A stretch of 64,000 nt of DNA from Companilactobacillus furfuricola (GTDB lineage: Bacteria > Bacillota > Bacilli > Lactobacillales > Lactobacillaceae), in the NCBI RefSeq assembly GCF_003946325.1, contig NZ_RHNT01000002.1:62001-126000 (forward strand). The letters run 5' to 3'. The notes beneath the pieces were generated by a model. The model did not search any database. It was not told the origin of the DNA and was given only the letters and a program-made list of their open reading frames with translations. The position numbers were made by a program, and so were the translations under genes. Positions within the stretch are counted from its first letter, which is position 1. Each line of letters starts with the position of its first letter. Below, in pieces: positions 42,941 to 51,770 of this stretch.

Positions 42941-44080
42941 ATGAAAATTACTAAATCTTATATTGTTAAAGGCTTAATTTTTTCCGGGATAGTGCTTGGA
43001 ACTGTTGGTCTCCAATCAACTATCGTTGATGCTGCTACAGATGCTGGCATCGATGCAGCAACTAAAACGACTGACGTCAGCACTAACAAGATCTCAAACC
43101 AATTGATCTTTACTAGTGGCGATGTCGAAGTTGGCTCATCATCAACTACTGTCACCGGCGATAAAGTTGGTCAGAAGATCGATTTGACCAAAGTGATCCC
43201 AGCAGGCTATCAAGTGGCCTCAGGCGATGCAACCTACACTTTGGCAAAGGACGGCTCGATCAACCGAGTTGAATTGGAAAAAATCGGAAATGTGACAGCA
43301 ACTGTCCATTACATTTATAACAACGGAAGCGTTGGTACTGAGACAGTCACCGGTAATGCTGGTGATTCTGTTTCTGTATCCAAAGTCCCAGACGGTTATT
43401 ACTTAGTTAAAGATAGCGACAAGAAAGTCGTCTTAGGTTCAGGTTCATCTGATGTTTACTTAAACGTCAGCAAGGCCATTACTAACACGATTTCCTTCGT
43501 CAATAACGACCAAGCTAAGACTGAAGTCGGAACTGCGATCGTCAGTGGAAAAGTTGCAGGAGCTACAGCTAACTTGACTGAAGATCAAATCCCAGCAGGC
43601 TATAGTTTGGTCAATCCCAAATGGATGACGATCGTTTTGCAACCAGATGGGACCAAACAACAAGTTACTGTGAAAAAAGATAGTACGGTTGTTGAAAACA
43701 AAGGTACCGTTTCAACTTATGGCAAACTTACACCGCTTTATTCAGCAGATGGAAATAGTGCTGGTAGCAGATCATTAGGTGCTAACAGCGTTTGGGCTAC
43801 TGATAAGAAGATGACGCTAAACGGCGAAGACTATTATCGTGTTTCAACTGCCGAATGGGTCAAAGCTAGCGATGTTTATGAATATACCGCTAACGGAACC
43901 AACGTCACGGTTAAAGACGGTGCTGTCGCACACTTGTATGACACAAAAGGCAATCAATTGACACAAAGGTCAGTTGCACCAAACTGAGTTTGGTGTTCTG
44001 ACAGAACTATCAATGTTAATGGACAAAAATATTATCGTGTATCAACGACCGAGTGGATCTCAGCTGCTGATATTAAATAA
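42941..44080 (+). pseudogene. SLAP surface protein gene with in-frame TGA
   Basis: The open frame from ATG 42941 (GAGGT upstream) to TGA 43985-43987 encodes 348 residues: signal peptide (SYIVKGLIFSGIVLGTVGL), two or three MucBP-like repeats with IPAGY/VPDGY cores, and a SLAP repeat (SRSLGANSVWATDK, YYRVSTAEWVKASDVYEY). The second SLAP repeat starts (LYDTKGNQLTQRSVAPN) but is cut by TGA. Beyond it the same frame continues for 30 codons (VWCSDRTINVNGQKYYRV, then STTEWISAADIK) to TAA 44078-44080. An intact ancestor would thus have two SLAP repeats. It may be a true nonsense mutation, readthrough or a sequence error; a truncated protein could still be made. Confidence 0.85.
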
Positions 44081-44083
44081 AAG

Positions 44084-44120
44084 GATCCTCACTTTATATA
44101 AAAGTGGGGATTTTTTTTTA
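44084..44120 (+). terminator. Terminator after the interrupted SLAP gene
   Basis: An ATCCTCACTTT stem with AAAGTGGGGAT is followed by a run of at least eight T residues. It lies 3 bp after the TAA of the extended frame, supporting that TAA as the original gene end. Confidence 0.88.
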
Positions 44121-44226
44121 CCTTGAAAAGTAATTAGTAGTAAGTATTACCTAGAAAAATTTCAGAAAAATATTCCTTATTAAAAGTTCAATAGAGCAAC
44201 CTCATAAATTTAACATAATGTCATAT

Positions 44227-44364
44227 TTGACTAGGAAAACGGGCAAGAATCCGTTAAATTGGGAACGGTTACTCAACGTAACCGTATAGGTGGGGTGAGA
44301 TGTAATCACCTGACTAGTAGGGATTTACTTAACAGAAGAAGCAAGTTGGGGAACTTGCTTTTTT
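44227..44364 (+). ncRNA. Candidate structured leader or small RNA with terminator
   Basis: In the 398-bp gap before the next SLAP gene, 44248-44252 (AATCC) can pair with 44321-44325 (GGATT), enclosing hairpins 44266-44272/44278-44284 (CGGTTAC/GTAACCG) and 44288-44292/44307-44311 (AGGTG/CACCT). A terminator follows (AAGCAAGTT/AACTTGCTT, six T residues, 44339-44364). A competing CCGTT/AACGG pairing (44251-44255 with 44264-44268) overlaps the first hairpin. It could be a riboswitch-like attenuator for the SLAP gene 114 bp downstream or a stand-alone small RNA. It lacks the T-box AGGGTGGNACCGCG sequence, and I recognise no known class. Confidence 0.5.
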
Positions 44365-44478
44365 AAAAAAACATGAAGGGAGTGGTCCAAAGCGAGTTTA
44401 AGTCTAATACGCTCGCTGGCAAACGGAAAATCAGCAATACAGAATGAATTAGCGATAAATTTAGTTAAGAGAGAGAAC

Positions 44479-46080
44479 ATGAAGAAAAATATACTTATTG
44501 GTACTTTACTATGTGGAATGGTATTAGGTTCGGTAGTTGCACCAAACATTGCCTTGGCCGCTGAAAATCTGCGAGAGGAATCTACCAAGAAACGCAAACT
44601 AACATTGCACTATACAACTGACTTTGGTGATCTCAAGTCAGTTCAGATCACTGCCACAACTGGCCAATTATTAGATTTAAAGAAAGTCCTTCCTAAAGGT
44701 TATGATTTGGCCATTGATCAAGAAGAAAAAATCATGATCACGGAAAAAACCGATACTGTTACCATCAAATTAGCCGCACAGACACGCTATGATATGATCC
44801 AATTTATGGGCGCAAAAGGCGTTTCCATGCGGTCGATTTTGAAGCATACCGGTGAAATGATCACCATCAAAGATTATGAGAAATTCGTTCCAAAGGGATA
44901 TGTAGTTGATACGAACCGCCAAACGACATTCGTTTCAGGAAATGACCGCTGGGGTCAGACTTTTTACGTGTATTTGAAACCTGCTCCTGCAGTCACTCAC
45001 GTGGAAAAAGAAATTAAATTTGTCAGTGAAGACGGTATTAGTTTCCAAGGATTCAGCGCTGTGTTTAATATTAATGGCCAACTTGTGATCGATCCTGACA
45101 AAATTCCTGAAGGTTATGAAATTGAACCAAGATATATTACCGTTTTGGATAATGGGGAAAAAACAATCGAGATTAAATTGTTTAAGCTTTTTAACAATAC
45201 GGTCCAGTTTGTAACTCCAGACGGGGAAATAGTATCAACAACTGAGATCAAAGGCCGTGCTGATAGTAAAGTAAGTGTCCAAGCACCAGAAGGATATGAA
45301 TATCCAGATGAATCGTTTAAACTTTTCACTATTTTATCGGAAAAGACGACGCAAAAAGTTATCGTGACGCCGCTGATCGATGCTTCAGTGAATACTGACG
45401 TACCAGAAATTGTACCAGATATTAATGTAGAAACTCCGGAAACGGGTAATGCATCTGAAGATAGTGATTCTGAAGATAATTTAGAACAAGTCGTGGAACA
45501 GCCTGACGAAGATTCTAGTATTGGTCAGGAAGTCGTTCCTGCTCCAACTCCTGATTCGGAAGTGGAAAATCCAGAAATGCCCAGCAACAATCAAGAGATA
45601 GATCCACCAACCGAGATAGATGAAACAGAGATCGAAGAAACAGATGAAGATACTAGCGATTCAACCAATGATATCGTTGATCCTCAAAAAGTTGAAGCAG
45701 TCAAAGGTCAAGTAATGACTCACCATCATCAAAAGGTTCAACTTTTTGACCAAACAGGACGGAAGTTAGATCTTGCCTTGGAAGCAAATACTGACTGGTT
45801 AGTTGATCAAAAAATGACGCATAATGGCGAAACTTATTATCGTGTTGCAACTGACTGCTGGGTCAAAGCTAGTGATGTTTTAGAATATGAACGCGCTGAG
45901 CAAGTAGTCAATACTGGCGATAAAATGCGGTTACTGTACGACAGCAAAGGAAAGCACTCCAGTCATCGAAGTTTAGCTGAAAATTCCGAGTGGTTTGTGG
46001 ATAAATCGACAACGATCGATGGTAAAAAATATTATCGCGTCTCAACTAATGAATGGATCTTAGCTGATGATATTAAATAA
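44479..46080 (+). CDS. Secreted protein with MucBP-like repeats and two SLAP repeats
   Basis: 533 residues with signal peptide (KKNILIGTLLCGMVLGSVVAPNIALAAE). The N-terminal half has about four beta repeats with a PxGY core (LPKGYDL, VPKGYVV, IPEGYEI, APEGYEY). A long acidic Pro/Glu/Asp linker follows (about 310-415), probably a wall-spanning spacer. Two SLAP repeats close the protein (ALEANTDWLVDQ, YYRVATDCWVKASDVLEY; SLAENSEWFVDK, YYRVSTNEWILADDI). The start follows AGAGAGAG. It is probably surface-displayed; function is unknown. Confidence 0.87.
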   Translation: MKKNILIGTLLCGMVLGSVVAPNIALAAENLREESTKKRKLTLHYTTDFGDLKSVQITATTGQLLDLKKVLPKGYDLAIDQEEKIMITEKTDTVTIKLAAQTRYDMIQFMGAKGVSMRSILKHTGEMITIKDYEKFVPKGYVVDTNRQTTFVSGNDRWGQTFYVYLKPAPAVTHVEKEIKFVSEDGISFQGFSAVFNINGQLVIDPDKIPEGYEIEPRYITVLDNGEKTIEIKLFKLFNNTVQFVTPDGEIVSTTEIKGRADSKVSVQAPEGYEYPDESFKLFTILSEKTTQKVIVTPLIDASVNTDVPEIVPDINVETPETGNASEDSDSEDNLEQVVEQPDEDSSIGQEVVPAPTPDSEVENPEMPSNNQEIDPPTEIDETEIEETDEDTSDSTNDIVDPQKVEAVKGQVMTHHHQKVQLFDQTGRKLDLALEANTDWLVDQKMTHNGETYYRVATDCWVKASDVLEYERAEQVVNTGDKMRLLYDSKGKHSSHRSLAENSEWFVDKSTTIDGKKYYRVSTNEWILADDIK

Positions 46081-46085
46081 ATTTT

Positions 46086-46117
46086 TGATACAGCCTAAAT
46101 GAATAGGCTGTATTTTG
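46086..46117 (+). terminator. Terminator after the 533-residue SLAP gene
   Basis: A perfect 10-bp stem ATACAGCCTA/TAGGCTGTAT follows the stop by a few bases; its T tract is short, so it may be moderate. Confidence 0.65.
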
Positions 46118-46222
46118 CTATGTGGGAATTGATCAGTAAATATTAAAATTTGAATGAAGCACAATGTCAGATGCATGCTAAAATAAACTCAAAGACAAAT
46201 TTTTTGAGAAAATAAGTTTTTT

Positions 46223-47036
46223 AGCCAATTGTTGGAAACTGGCTTGATCGTTGATATTAGCTACAAAATTCCCAAGGATATCGTGTAACGGAATCTGAAT
46301 AAAGATTGAAATGTTTCAATTTGTCGAAGGGAGTACTTGTAAACTCGTGGATATTAAGTCGACTCACTCAAAACCAACTAAGACATTTAATGGTAATAAC
46401 ACAATAAAGAATGTTGTCCATTTTATGAACAAACAAGATCGCCAAGTGGGGCAGACTGAACTTACCGGCGTTGCCGGTACTAAGATCAAAGTCCAAGCTC
46501 CACAAGGGTTTGCTTTGGCTTCAAAACTGTGGGATTTTATCATTTTATCAACTAGTGAGCCTGACCAGAAGATATACGTTGATGCTCTCAAGCAAGCTAG
46601 TCCCTTACAACAAGGAACAGCCTCTTTGTTGACTAACTATACGATCGTTCATGGACACGTGACGACTTATTCCGAAAAACATGCCATTGCTGTTTACGAC
46701 TCGCAGCTGCATAATATTTATACTGTGGGTAACAACTATGACTGCAAAGTCATCGGTAGTGGATTTTATGACAATGTCCGCTTTTTGCAAATCGCCCAAG
46801 ATGCTTGGATCAAAGCTACCGATGTTTTTGAATATCAACCGATCGATATCAAGATCAAGGCAACGTCGGATCGAGCTATTCCAATATACGATTGTCGTGG
46901 TCGGGTTATTTCGAGAAATAAGTTAGAACCGAATAGTGCTTGGTACACTGATCGAGTAGTTTACGTCGCTAATGTGCCTTATTTTCGGGTAACGGACGTT
47001 TATTGGCTGTGTGGGAATGATATTTTGGAAGTTTAA
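46223..47036 (+). pseudogene. Degenerate SLAP-protein gene, 5' part frameshifted
   Basis: An open frame of 241 residues runs from ATG 46311 to 47036 and includes a MucBP-like segment (QVGQTELTGVAGTKIKVQAPQGFAL) and two poor SLAP repeats (FLQIAQDAWIKATDVFEY; LEPNSAWYTDR, YFRVTDVYWLCGND). It has no signal peptide. Upstream, 46226-46290 encodes LETGLIVDISYKIPK and, one frame over, GYRVTESE, which match the TTGQLLDLKKVLPKGYDL region of the neighbouring SLAP protein. Thus at least two frameshifts and a lost N-terminus separate it from an intact paralogue. It may be non-functional. Confidence 0.75.
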
Positions 47037-47058
47037 ATTAGTTTATGAAAAGTATTGG

Positions 47059-47100
47059 AGAAGCTATTGTTGGCATCATGACAATGGCTTCTTATTTTTT
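47059..47100 (+). terminator. Terminator after the degenerate SLAP gene
   Basis: A 12-bp near-perfect stem AGAAGCTATTGT/ACAATGGCTTCT is followed by TATTTTTT. Confidence 0.8.
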
Positions 47101-47181
47101 CAAGCTTGTAACAGTCTGTAAGCTACTGCTATCATATATAAGTATATTTATAATTGAATGATGTGGAATCGGGGATCGTAG

Positions 47182-48222
47182 ATGGGAAAGCAAGCAAAGC
47201 ACAATAAGAAATCTAAGAAGCGTCAAAAGAGATCAACGATCACGTTGTTGATCCTCTTGTTAATAGTCGTTATTGGTGGTGTGATTTATTTCTTTAACGT
47301 TAAATCGAGTGACTCCAACAAAAAAGCCACTGATTCGACAAGAACTGAACAAAAACAATCTAAGCATTCAAAGAAAAAACAAAACAAGTCTTCCCATCAT
47401 GATTCAGCAAACAAGGACAATCAAAAAAACGAGCTTACAACAAAAGCTGAACAGCTGATGTCTGATGATTTGTCTCCAATTGGTAGCACAACATCGGCTT
47501 ATTTTTACGATTTATCCTCTAAACAATCAGCAACTTTTGGTACCGATAAACAGCAACGAGCAGCTAGTGACATCAAACTTTTTATCATGGCTACGGTTTA
47601 TCAAAGCGTTAAAGATGGTAAATTTTATCTCAATGAAAAATATGCTTTAAAAGATACTGATAAAGTTGGCGGAAGTGGTGCCCTCCAAGGGATGGCTAGT
47701 GGCACTCAAATTTATTACCAAGACTTGCTCAAGTACATGATGACGCAATCTGACAACACAGCTTCTAACATCCTGTTGGATAAAGTTGGAGGTATCTCAG
47801 CTGTTAATAACGAAATCAAAAAGTTGGGTCTTACTAATTCAGTCATGCAACGAAAATTGATGGACACTAAAAAGTTAACTGCTGGCCAAGATAATATGAC
47901 CACAGCTAAAGATCTCGGAAAATTTTTGACGAAGTTGTATCATCATCAAGTCGTATCTGAAACGGCCGATTCAGAGATGATGCGATTGCTGTTGCAAAAT
48001 ACTAATCACTCCAAACTACCAGCTCAAGTTGCTTCTGATGTGAAAGTATATAACAAGACTGGAGAATTCAGCGAATACGGTGTGCAAAACGATGCTGCCA
48101 TTATGGAAAAAGGTGGCAAGGCATTTGTCATCGTAGTCTTGTCTCAAAATGGGACCGAGGCAACGCAACATTCAGGGATGGCAAAACTGGGACTTGATCT
48201 TTCACGGTTGGTTTTTAAATAA
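47182..48222 (+). CDS. Membrane-anchored class A beta-lactamase-like serine hydrolase
   Basis: 346 residues: a basic cytoplasmic N-terminus, one membrane helix (about 22-40), a Lys/Ser/His-rich linker to about 90, then a class A serine hydrolase domain. Catalytic motifs are S129-x-x-K132 (AASDIKLF), S190-D-N (QSDNTASNILLD) and K292-T-G (YNKTGEFSEYG). The usual Glu166-type omega loop of true beta-lactamases is not obvious. It may act on peptidoglycan or antibiotics outside the cell; I infer a cell-wall enzyme rather than drug resistance. The gene is monocistronic. Confidence 0.9.
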   Translation: MGKQAKHNKKSKKRQKRSTITLLILLLIVVIGGVIYFFNVKSSDSNKKATDSTRTEQKQSKHSKKKQNKSSHHDSANKDNQKNELTTKAEQLMSDDLSPIGSTTSAYFYDLSSKQSATFGTDKQQRAASDIKLFIMATVYQSVKDGKFYLNEKYALKDTDKVGGSGALQGMASGTQIYYQDLLKYMMTQSDNTASNILLDKVGGISAVNNEIKKLGLTNSVMQRKLMDTKKLTAGQDNMTTAKDLGKFLTKLYHHQVVSETADSEMMRLLLQNTNHSKLPAQVASDVKVYNKTGEFSEYGVQNDAAIMEKGGKAFVIVVLSQNGTEATQHSGMAKLGLDLSRLVFK

Positions 48223-48230
48223 TGGAAAAT

Positions 48231-48273
48231 AAAAAGATTCAACTCACACAAAATTGCGAGTTGAATCTTTTTT
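48231..48273. terminator. Terminator after the serine hydrolase
   Basis: A 14-bp stem AAAAGATTCAACTC/GAGTTGAATCTTTT is flanked by A and T runs and could work on both strands. Confidence 0.88.
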
Positions 48274-48276
48274 AGT

Positions 48277-48401
48277 TGAAACGAGCTACAGGCGACAGCG
48301 GCCTCCGGTTTAGCAACTGCCAGCAGGCACGACTTCGTCGCACCTTTGAGCTGCCAGTCCCTAAATCCTCAGCAGCTGACCGGTCGCCATCCGCTCTCTT
48401 A
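48277..48401. repeat. Family II dispersed hairpin element, copy F1
   Basis: The element reads AACGAG, GGCGACAGCGGCCTCCGG, a variable centre, TCCTCAGCAGCTGACCGG and TCGCC. The outer stem is 48291-48296 with 48383-48388; an inner TTTAG/CTAAA pairing is present. It matches the minus strand of copy E at 22.9 kb. It lies in the convergent gap between two genes. Confidence 0.8.
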
Positions 48402-48414
48402 TCTTGAAACGAGC

Positions 48415-48471
48415 TCCAGGCGACAGCGGCCTCCGATTTAGCAACTGAACGGTCGCCTTCTGCTGTCTTAT
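48415..48471. repeat. Family II element, copy F2 (deleted centre)
   Basis: A direct tandem neighbour of F1 that shares AACGAGCTCC, GGCGACAGCGGCCTCCG and ACGGTCGCC. About 65 bp of the centre are missing, apparently by recombination between CAACTG-like and CAGCTG-like repeats. Confidence 0.75.
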
Positions 48472-48472
48472 T

Positions 48473-48964
48473 TTAGTCATCATCATAATCAGCTAAGTGA
48501 TTAACAGTTTGAGAACCATTTTTATAAGTTAAATAAGTGTCGCCATCGGAATCCTTCAAAGATATTTCGTAACCACGTCCCCAATTATCCAAGGCGTACT
48601 GTGAAGCTTTTTGGATACCGTTGATAAATCGCTTGTCATCAGTGTGATTGCCGTAATCATCTCGATCCATTAGATAATTATCCATATCATATCCATTATT
48701 GGTTCTGAAAGTGATTTTTTTCTTATCGATCCCAATAGTACAATCACCATCGTCTTTCCCAGTTGTAATTTTTTGAGCGGCGACAACGTCTGAATTGGAC
48801 ATGTGCTTGAACATACCAGAGGCGTTATACAATTCGACTGTTTTCTGGCGATCATCGGTAGTCATGCCGTTGTAGGTAGCAGACTTTGTAAAAGCAAATC
48901 CACCAACGATAAGGACTAGAACAACTACAATAATGGCTATAGGATACTTTTGTAAAAAGGTCAT
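48473..48964 (-). CDS. Membrane protein fragment, C-terminal part of split zinc-ribbon protein
   Basis: 163 residues starting with a membrane helix (KYPIAIIVVVLVLIVGGFAFTKS) and an acidic extracytoplasmic domain ending in HLADYDDD; the domain is not recognised. The frame continues upstream without a shift through 16 codons (PNNFGNQHPKNSNNQF) to a TAG at 49013-49015, beyond which lies the zinc-ribbon frame. No ribosome site precedes this ATG (48962-48964). It is best seen as the second half of one interrupted gene. Confidence 0.75.
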   Translation of the reverse strand: MTFLQKYPIAIIVVVLVLIVGGFAFTKSATYNGMTTDDRQKTVELYNASGMFKHMSNSDVVAAQKITTGKDDGDCTIGIDKKKITFRTNNGYDMDNYLMDRDDYGNHTDDKRFINGIQKASQYALDNWGRGYEISLKDSDGDTYLTYKNGSQTVNHLADYDDD

Positions 48965-49012
48965 GAATTGGTTATTAGAGTTTTTAGGGTGTTGGTTACC
49001 GAAATTATTCGG

Positions 49013-49276
49013 CTAGTTTTGGAATTGACCGTTAGCATTTGGTTGCTGATTTTGATTGTTCATCTGACCTTGAAATTGGCCGTTTTGATGGGGTGCTTGA
49101 GAATTGTTTTGGGTATTCTGGATATTTGTCTGTTGTTGAGTTTGGTTAACTACATTTTCAGCGGGGTGTTCGTTGTTATTTAACTGTTTTTCAAATTTAT
49201 CGACAGGTGTCCCACACTTAGGACAAAACTTGATCCCGTCAGGGATCTTGGCCCCACAATTTCCACAAAATTTCAT
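49013..49276 (-). CDS. Zinc-ribbon N-terminal part of a split membrane protein
   Basis: 87 residues with a zinc ribbon (KFCGNCGAKIPDGIKFCPKCGTPV, two CxxC pairs) followed by a Gln/Asn-rich linker ending GQFQN at TAG 49013-49015. A good AGGGGATA site precedes the ATG 49274-49276. The linker continues in frame beyond the stop into a membrane protein. Proteins with zinc ribbon, Q/N linker and membrane helix are common in lactobacilli. The TAG probably arose from CAG (Gln). Confidence 0.8.
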   Translation of the reverse strand: MKFCGNCGAKIPDGIKFCPKCGTPVDKFEKQLNNNEHPAENVVNQTQQQTNIQNTQNNSQAPHQNGQFQGQMNNQNQQPNANGQFQN

Positions 49277-49360
49277 AATAATATCCCCTAAATTTAAATT
49301 AAAATATAAATATCACGTTATATAATACTATTATTTTTATATTTAGAGAAGATAGTAAAA

Positions 49361-49396
49361 GAAAAAGGGCAGCCAAGATTTTTTGGCTGTCCTTTG
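49361..49396 (-). terminator. Terminator of the aquaglyceroporin gene
   Basis: On the minus strand a 10-bp GGACAGCCAA-type stem with one wobble is followed by a T-rich tail, about 7 bp past the stop. Confidence 0.85.
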
Positions 49397-49402
49397 TATG
49401 TA

Positions 49403-50125
49403 TTAACTAAAAAATATCGTCCAAACTTTAACAGCAACAATTCCGCCAAGGATCGGTGCAACAACTGGTACCCAGCTGTATTCGAATTGGGAAGATCCTT
49501 TGTGTTGCAATGGCAAGACTGCATGCAACAAACGTGGTCCAAGGTCACGAGCTGGATTCAAGGCTGGTCCGGTTGCTCCACCTAGTGAAACGACCAAGGC
49601 CATAACTAGAAATCCTAGACCTAATAAGTCAGAACGTGGTCCGATTTTATCAGACGTCAGTGCTACTGCACCTAGGATCAAGACGAACGTTCCTAAGAAC
49701 TCGTTGATAAATCCATTCCATTTGCTGTGAACGTTGTCGATCGTGGAGAATGTACCTAAGATCGATTCAGCGTTAGTAGTTTTATCGTAGTAAGGTTTGT
49801 AAGCAGCGACGATACAAGCTTGACCAAAAATAGCTCCAAGCATTTGCGCTACTAAATATGGCAAGACCTCACCCCAAGGGAATTGGCCGTTAACCGCCAT
49901 GGCTAAAGTCATAGCAGGATTGATCTGTGCTCCTGAGGTCCCGGCGAACATCATCGCTGGGATCATAACACCGATACCGTAACCGAAACCGATCAAGATC
50001 CAGCCCCCATGGAAACCTTTCGTTCCTTTTAATTCAACGTTAGCCACAGAACCATTACCTAAAGCAACCATCAATGCAGTTCCAATAAATTCAGCCATGC
50101 AGCGAATAAATAGTGTGTAGTGCAT
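49403..50125 (-). CDS. glpF: GlpF-family aquaglyceroporin
   Basis: 240 residues, six membrane helices and two half-helices. The paired NPA motifs are SGAQINPAMTLAMAV and TGPALNPARDLGPRLLH; the Asp after the second NPAR marks the glyceroporin branch rather than strict aquaporins. It could pass glycerol, water or lactic acid, as shown for lactobacillar GlpF proteins. A GGGGTATT site precedes the start. The gene is single, with its own terminator. Confidence 0.92.
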   Translation of the reverse strand: MHYTLFIRCMAEFIGTALMVALGNGSVANVELKGTKGFHGGWILIGFGYGIGVMIPAMMFAGTSGAQINPAMTLAMAVNGQFPWGEVLPYLVAQMLGAIFGQACIVAAYKPYYDKTTNAESILGTFSTIDNVHSKWNGFINEFLGTFVLILGAVALTSDKIGPRSDLLGLGFLVMALVVSLGGATGPALNPARDLGPRLLHAVLPLQHKGSSQFEYSWVPVVAPILGGIVAVKVWTIFFS

Positions 50126-50270
50126 AAATTAATACCCCATAAATTTATTTGCACAGTCTCATCGTTTGGTAGCTTGGCTTTTTAGTCGACTAACCTCTTT
50201 AAATCTGACCGTAACGAGTAACAATTATAGCACATGAAAATATCAATGAAAGTGATTTGTGAAAAAATGT

Positions 50271-51665
50271 TTATGATTTTTTCATATATTTTAAAGCTGA
50301 ATTTAGCAATACAGCAGCGATTAATATAAATACTAATAAAACAATGAAAGCATTTTGTGAACTAATTGCTGTTTTAGTGGCGTAATTTTCAGAAAGTCCA
50401 GAAGTTTGTGACAAAGCAACGATAGTAGATGCGATCGAAGTCCCAACGGCACCGGCAAACTGTTGCACAGTATTGAACCAGCCGTTTCCGTCAGCATTTT
50501 TTTCAGTTGGAAGTTGTTTCAATCCATTGGTCATCGTATTTCCCATAACGAGTCCCATACCTAACATAAATAAGAGATAAAAGATCAGGATTAAGGTGGA
50601 ATTTAACGTTCGTCCAAAAATGGAGTATAAGATCATTGCCAAGATCTGGATCGTGATACCGATCATAATAGGCTTTCTTGCCCCAAATTTATCAAGGATC
50701 GATCCACCCAGTGGTGCAAAGATTGCTCCAAGTAATGCGCCAGGTAAGACGATCAATCCGGCAATCAAAGCTGATTTGTGATCGACTAATTGAATGTAAT
50801 TAGGCAAGATGAAAGACATTCCCAAGGCACCTATCTGGACGAGGAAGAAAGCACTCAAGTGTGCAGCGTATTTTTTGTTTTTCAAAACATCAATATCGAT
50901 CAAAGGATTTTCACTGTGTTTGGATTGAATGACGAAACCGATCAAACCAATGATACCGATGATCAGTGGGAGAACAAAGTTAAGTGGTGCGGTTTTGATG
51001 GTCGATAAATTAGTAAAAGCAAAGATCAGACCAACAAAAGCGATGGCAATCAAGATGAGCCCACCTAAGTTGAGTTTCGTATGAGTAGGTGCCGTGACTT
51101 GTTTGATCGAGATAGCGCCAATGATCAAGGCAAATATGACTACTGGTAGTAGTAATAAGAAAATACTTCGCCAGCCGAGGGAGCTAACAACCAATCCGCC
51201 AAAAGTTGGTCCGATGGCTGGAGCAATTGCCGTGATCAGCGTCCCAATGCCCATCAATAGACCAATTTTAGAAGTGGGTGCTTGTTCCAAGATGATGTTG
51301 AACATCAAAGGTAAAGCAATTCCGGCACCGATACCTTGAATGACTCGTCCCAAAATCAGCAGGGGAAAAATCGGGGCAGTCGCATCAACGACTAGACCAA
51401 TAATAAAAAGCAGGGCTGCCGTGATGAATAATTTTTTCGAAGTAAAGGTGTGTTTCAAGTAGGCAGAAAGTGGCATCATGATCGACGCAATCAACAAATA
51501 TCCAGTCGTCATCCACTGGACAGTTGAAGTAGAAACATTAAATTCTTTCATTAAAGTTGGAAAAGTAATATTGGTAGCAGTTTCGACAACGACACCGGAA
51601 AACGACATTAAGCCGGTGGCTAAAATTGCCAAAATCAAGCTGGTATTTATTTTTTTAGTTTGCAT
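50271..51665 (-). CDS. MFS multidrug exporter, DHA2 (14-helix) family
   Basis: 464 residues from ATG 51663-51665 with GGAGG just upstream; a longer frame to 51755 runs into the divergent promoter. Motifs are TVQWMTTGYLLIASIMMPLSAYL, the helix 5 motif GRVIQGIGAGIALPLMFNIILEQAP and PAIGPTFGGLV, characteristic of DHA2 proton-driven exporters (EmrB/LmrB/QacA type). It is divergent from a MarR regulator, which probably represses it. Substrates are unknown. Confidence 0.92.
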   Translation of the reverse strand: MQTKKINTSLILAILATGLMSFSGVVVETATNITFPTLMKEFNVSTSTVQWMTTGYLLIASIMMPLSAYLKHTFTSKKLFITAALLFIIGLVVDATAPIFPLLILGRVIQGIGAGIALPLMFNIILEQAPTSKIGLLMGIGTLITAIAPAIGPTFGGLVVSSLGWRSIFLLLLPVVIFALIIGAISIKQVTAPTHTKLNLGGLILIAIAFVGLIFAFTNLSTIKTAPLNFVLPLIIGIIGLIGFVIQSKHSENPLIDIDVLKNKKYAAHLSAFFLVQIGALGMSFILPNYIQLVDHKSALIAGLIVLPGALLGAIFAPLGGSILDKFGARKPIMIGITIQILAMILYSIFGRTLNSTLILIFYLLFMLGMGLVMGNTMTNGLKQLPTEKNADGNGWFNTVQQFAGAVGTSIASTIVALSQTSGLSENYATKTAISSQNAFIVLLVFILIAAVLLNSALKYMKKS

Positions 51666-51671
51666 AGAGCC

Positions 51672-51770
51672 TCCATAGTTAGAATTCGAACTAATATATT
51701 CTGTTATACCACAATTTCCTTTATTTGTGGTAAAATTAATTAAATTAGAATACAAACAATGAGGCCAACA
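51672..51770. promoter_or_regulatory. Divergent promoter region of the MFS exporter and MarR gene
   Basis: TTAGAATTCGAACTAA (51680-51695) is a TTAG-N8-CTAA inverted repeat with TTCGAA in it, and TTAGAATAC recurs near 51744. They are candidate MarR operators between the two starts. This is a weak inference from symmetry and position. Confidence 0.35.

Noticed and set aside
44227-44364. T-box riboswitch
   Set aside because: There is no AGGGTGGNACCGCG sequence, and the downstream gene is not amino-acid related.
44372-44446. 24-codon ORF after the structured leader
   Set aside because: It starts right after the terminator with no ribosome site and has no conserved feature.
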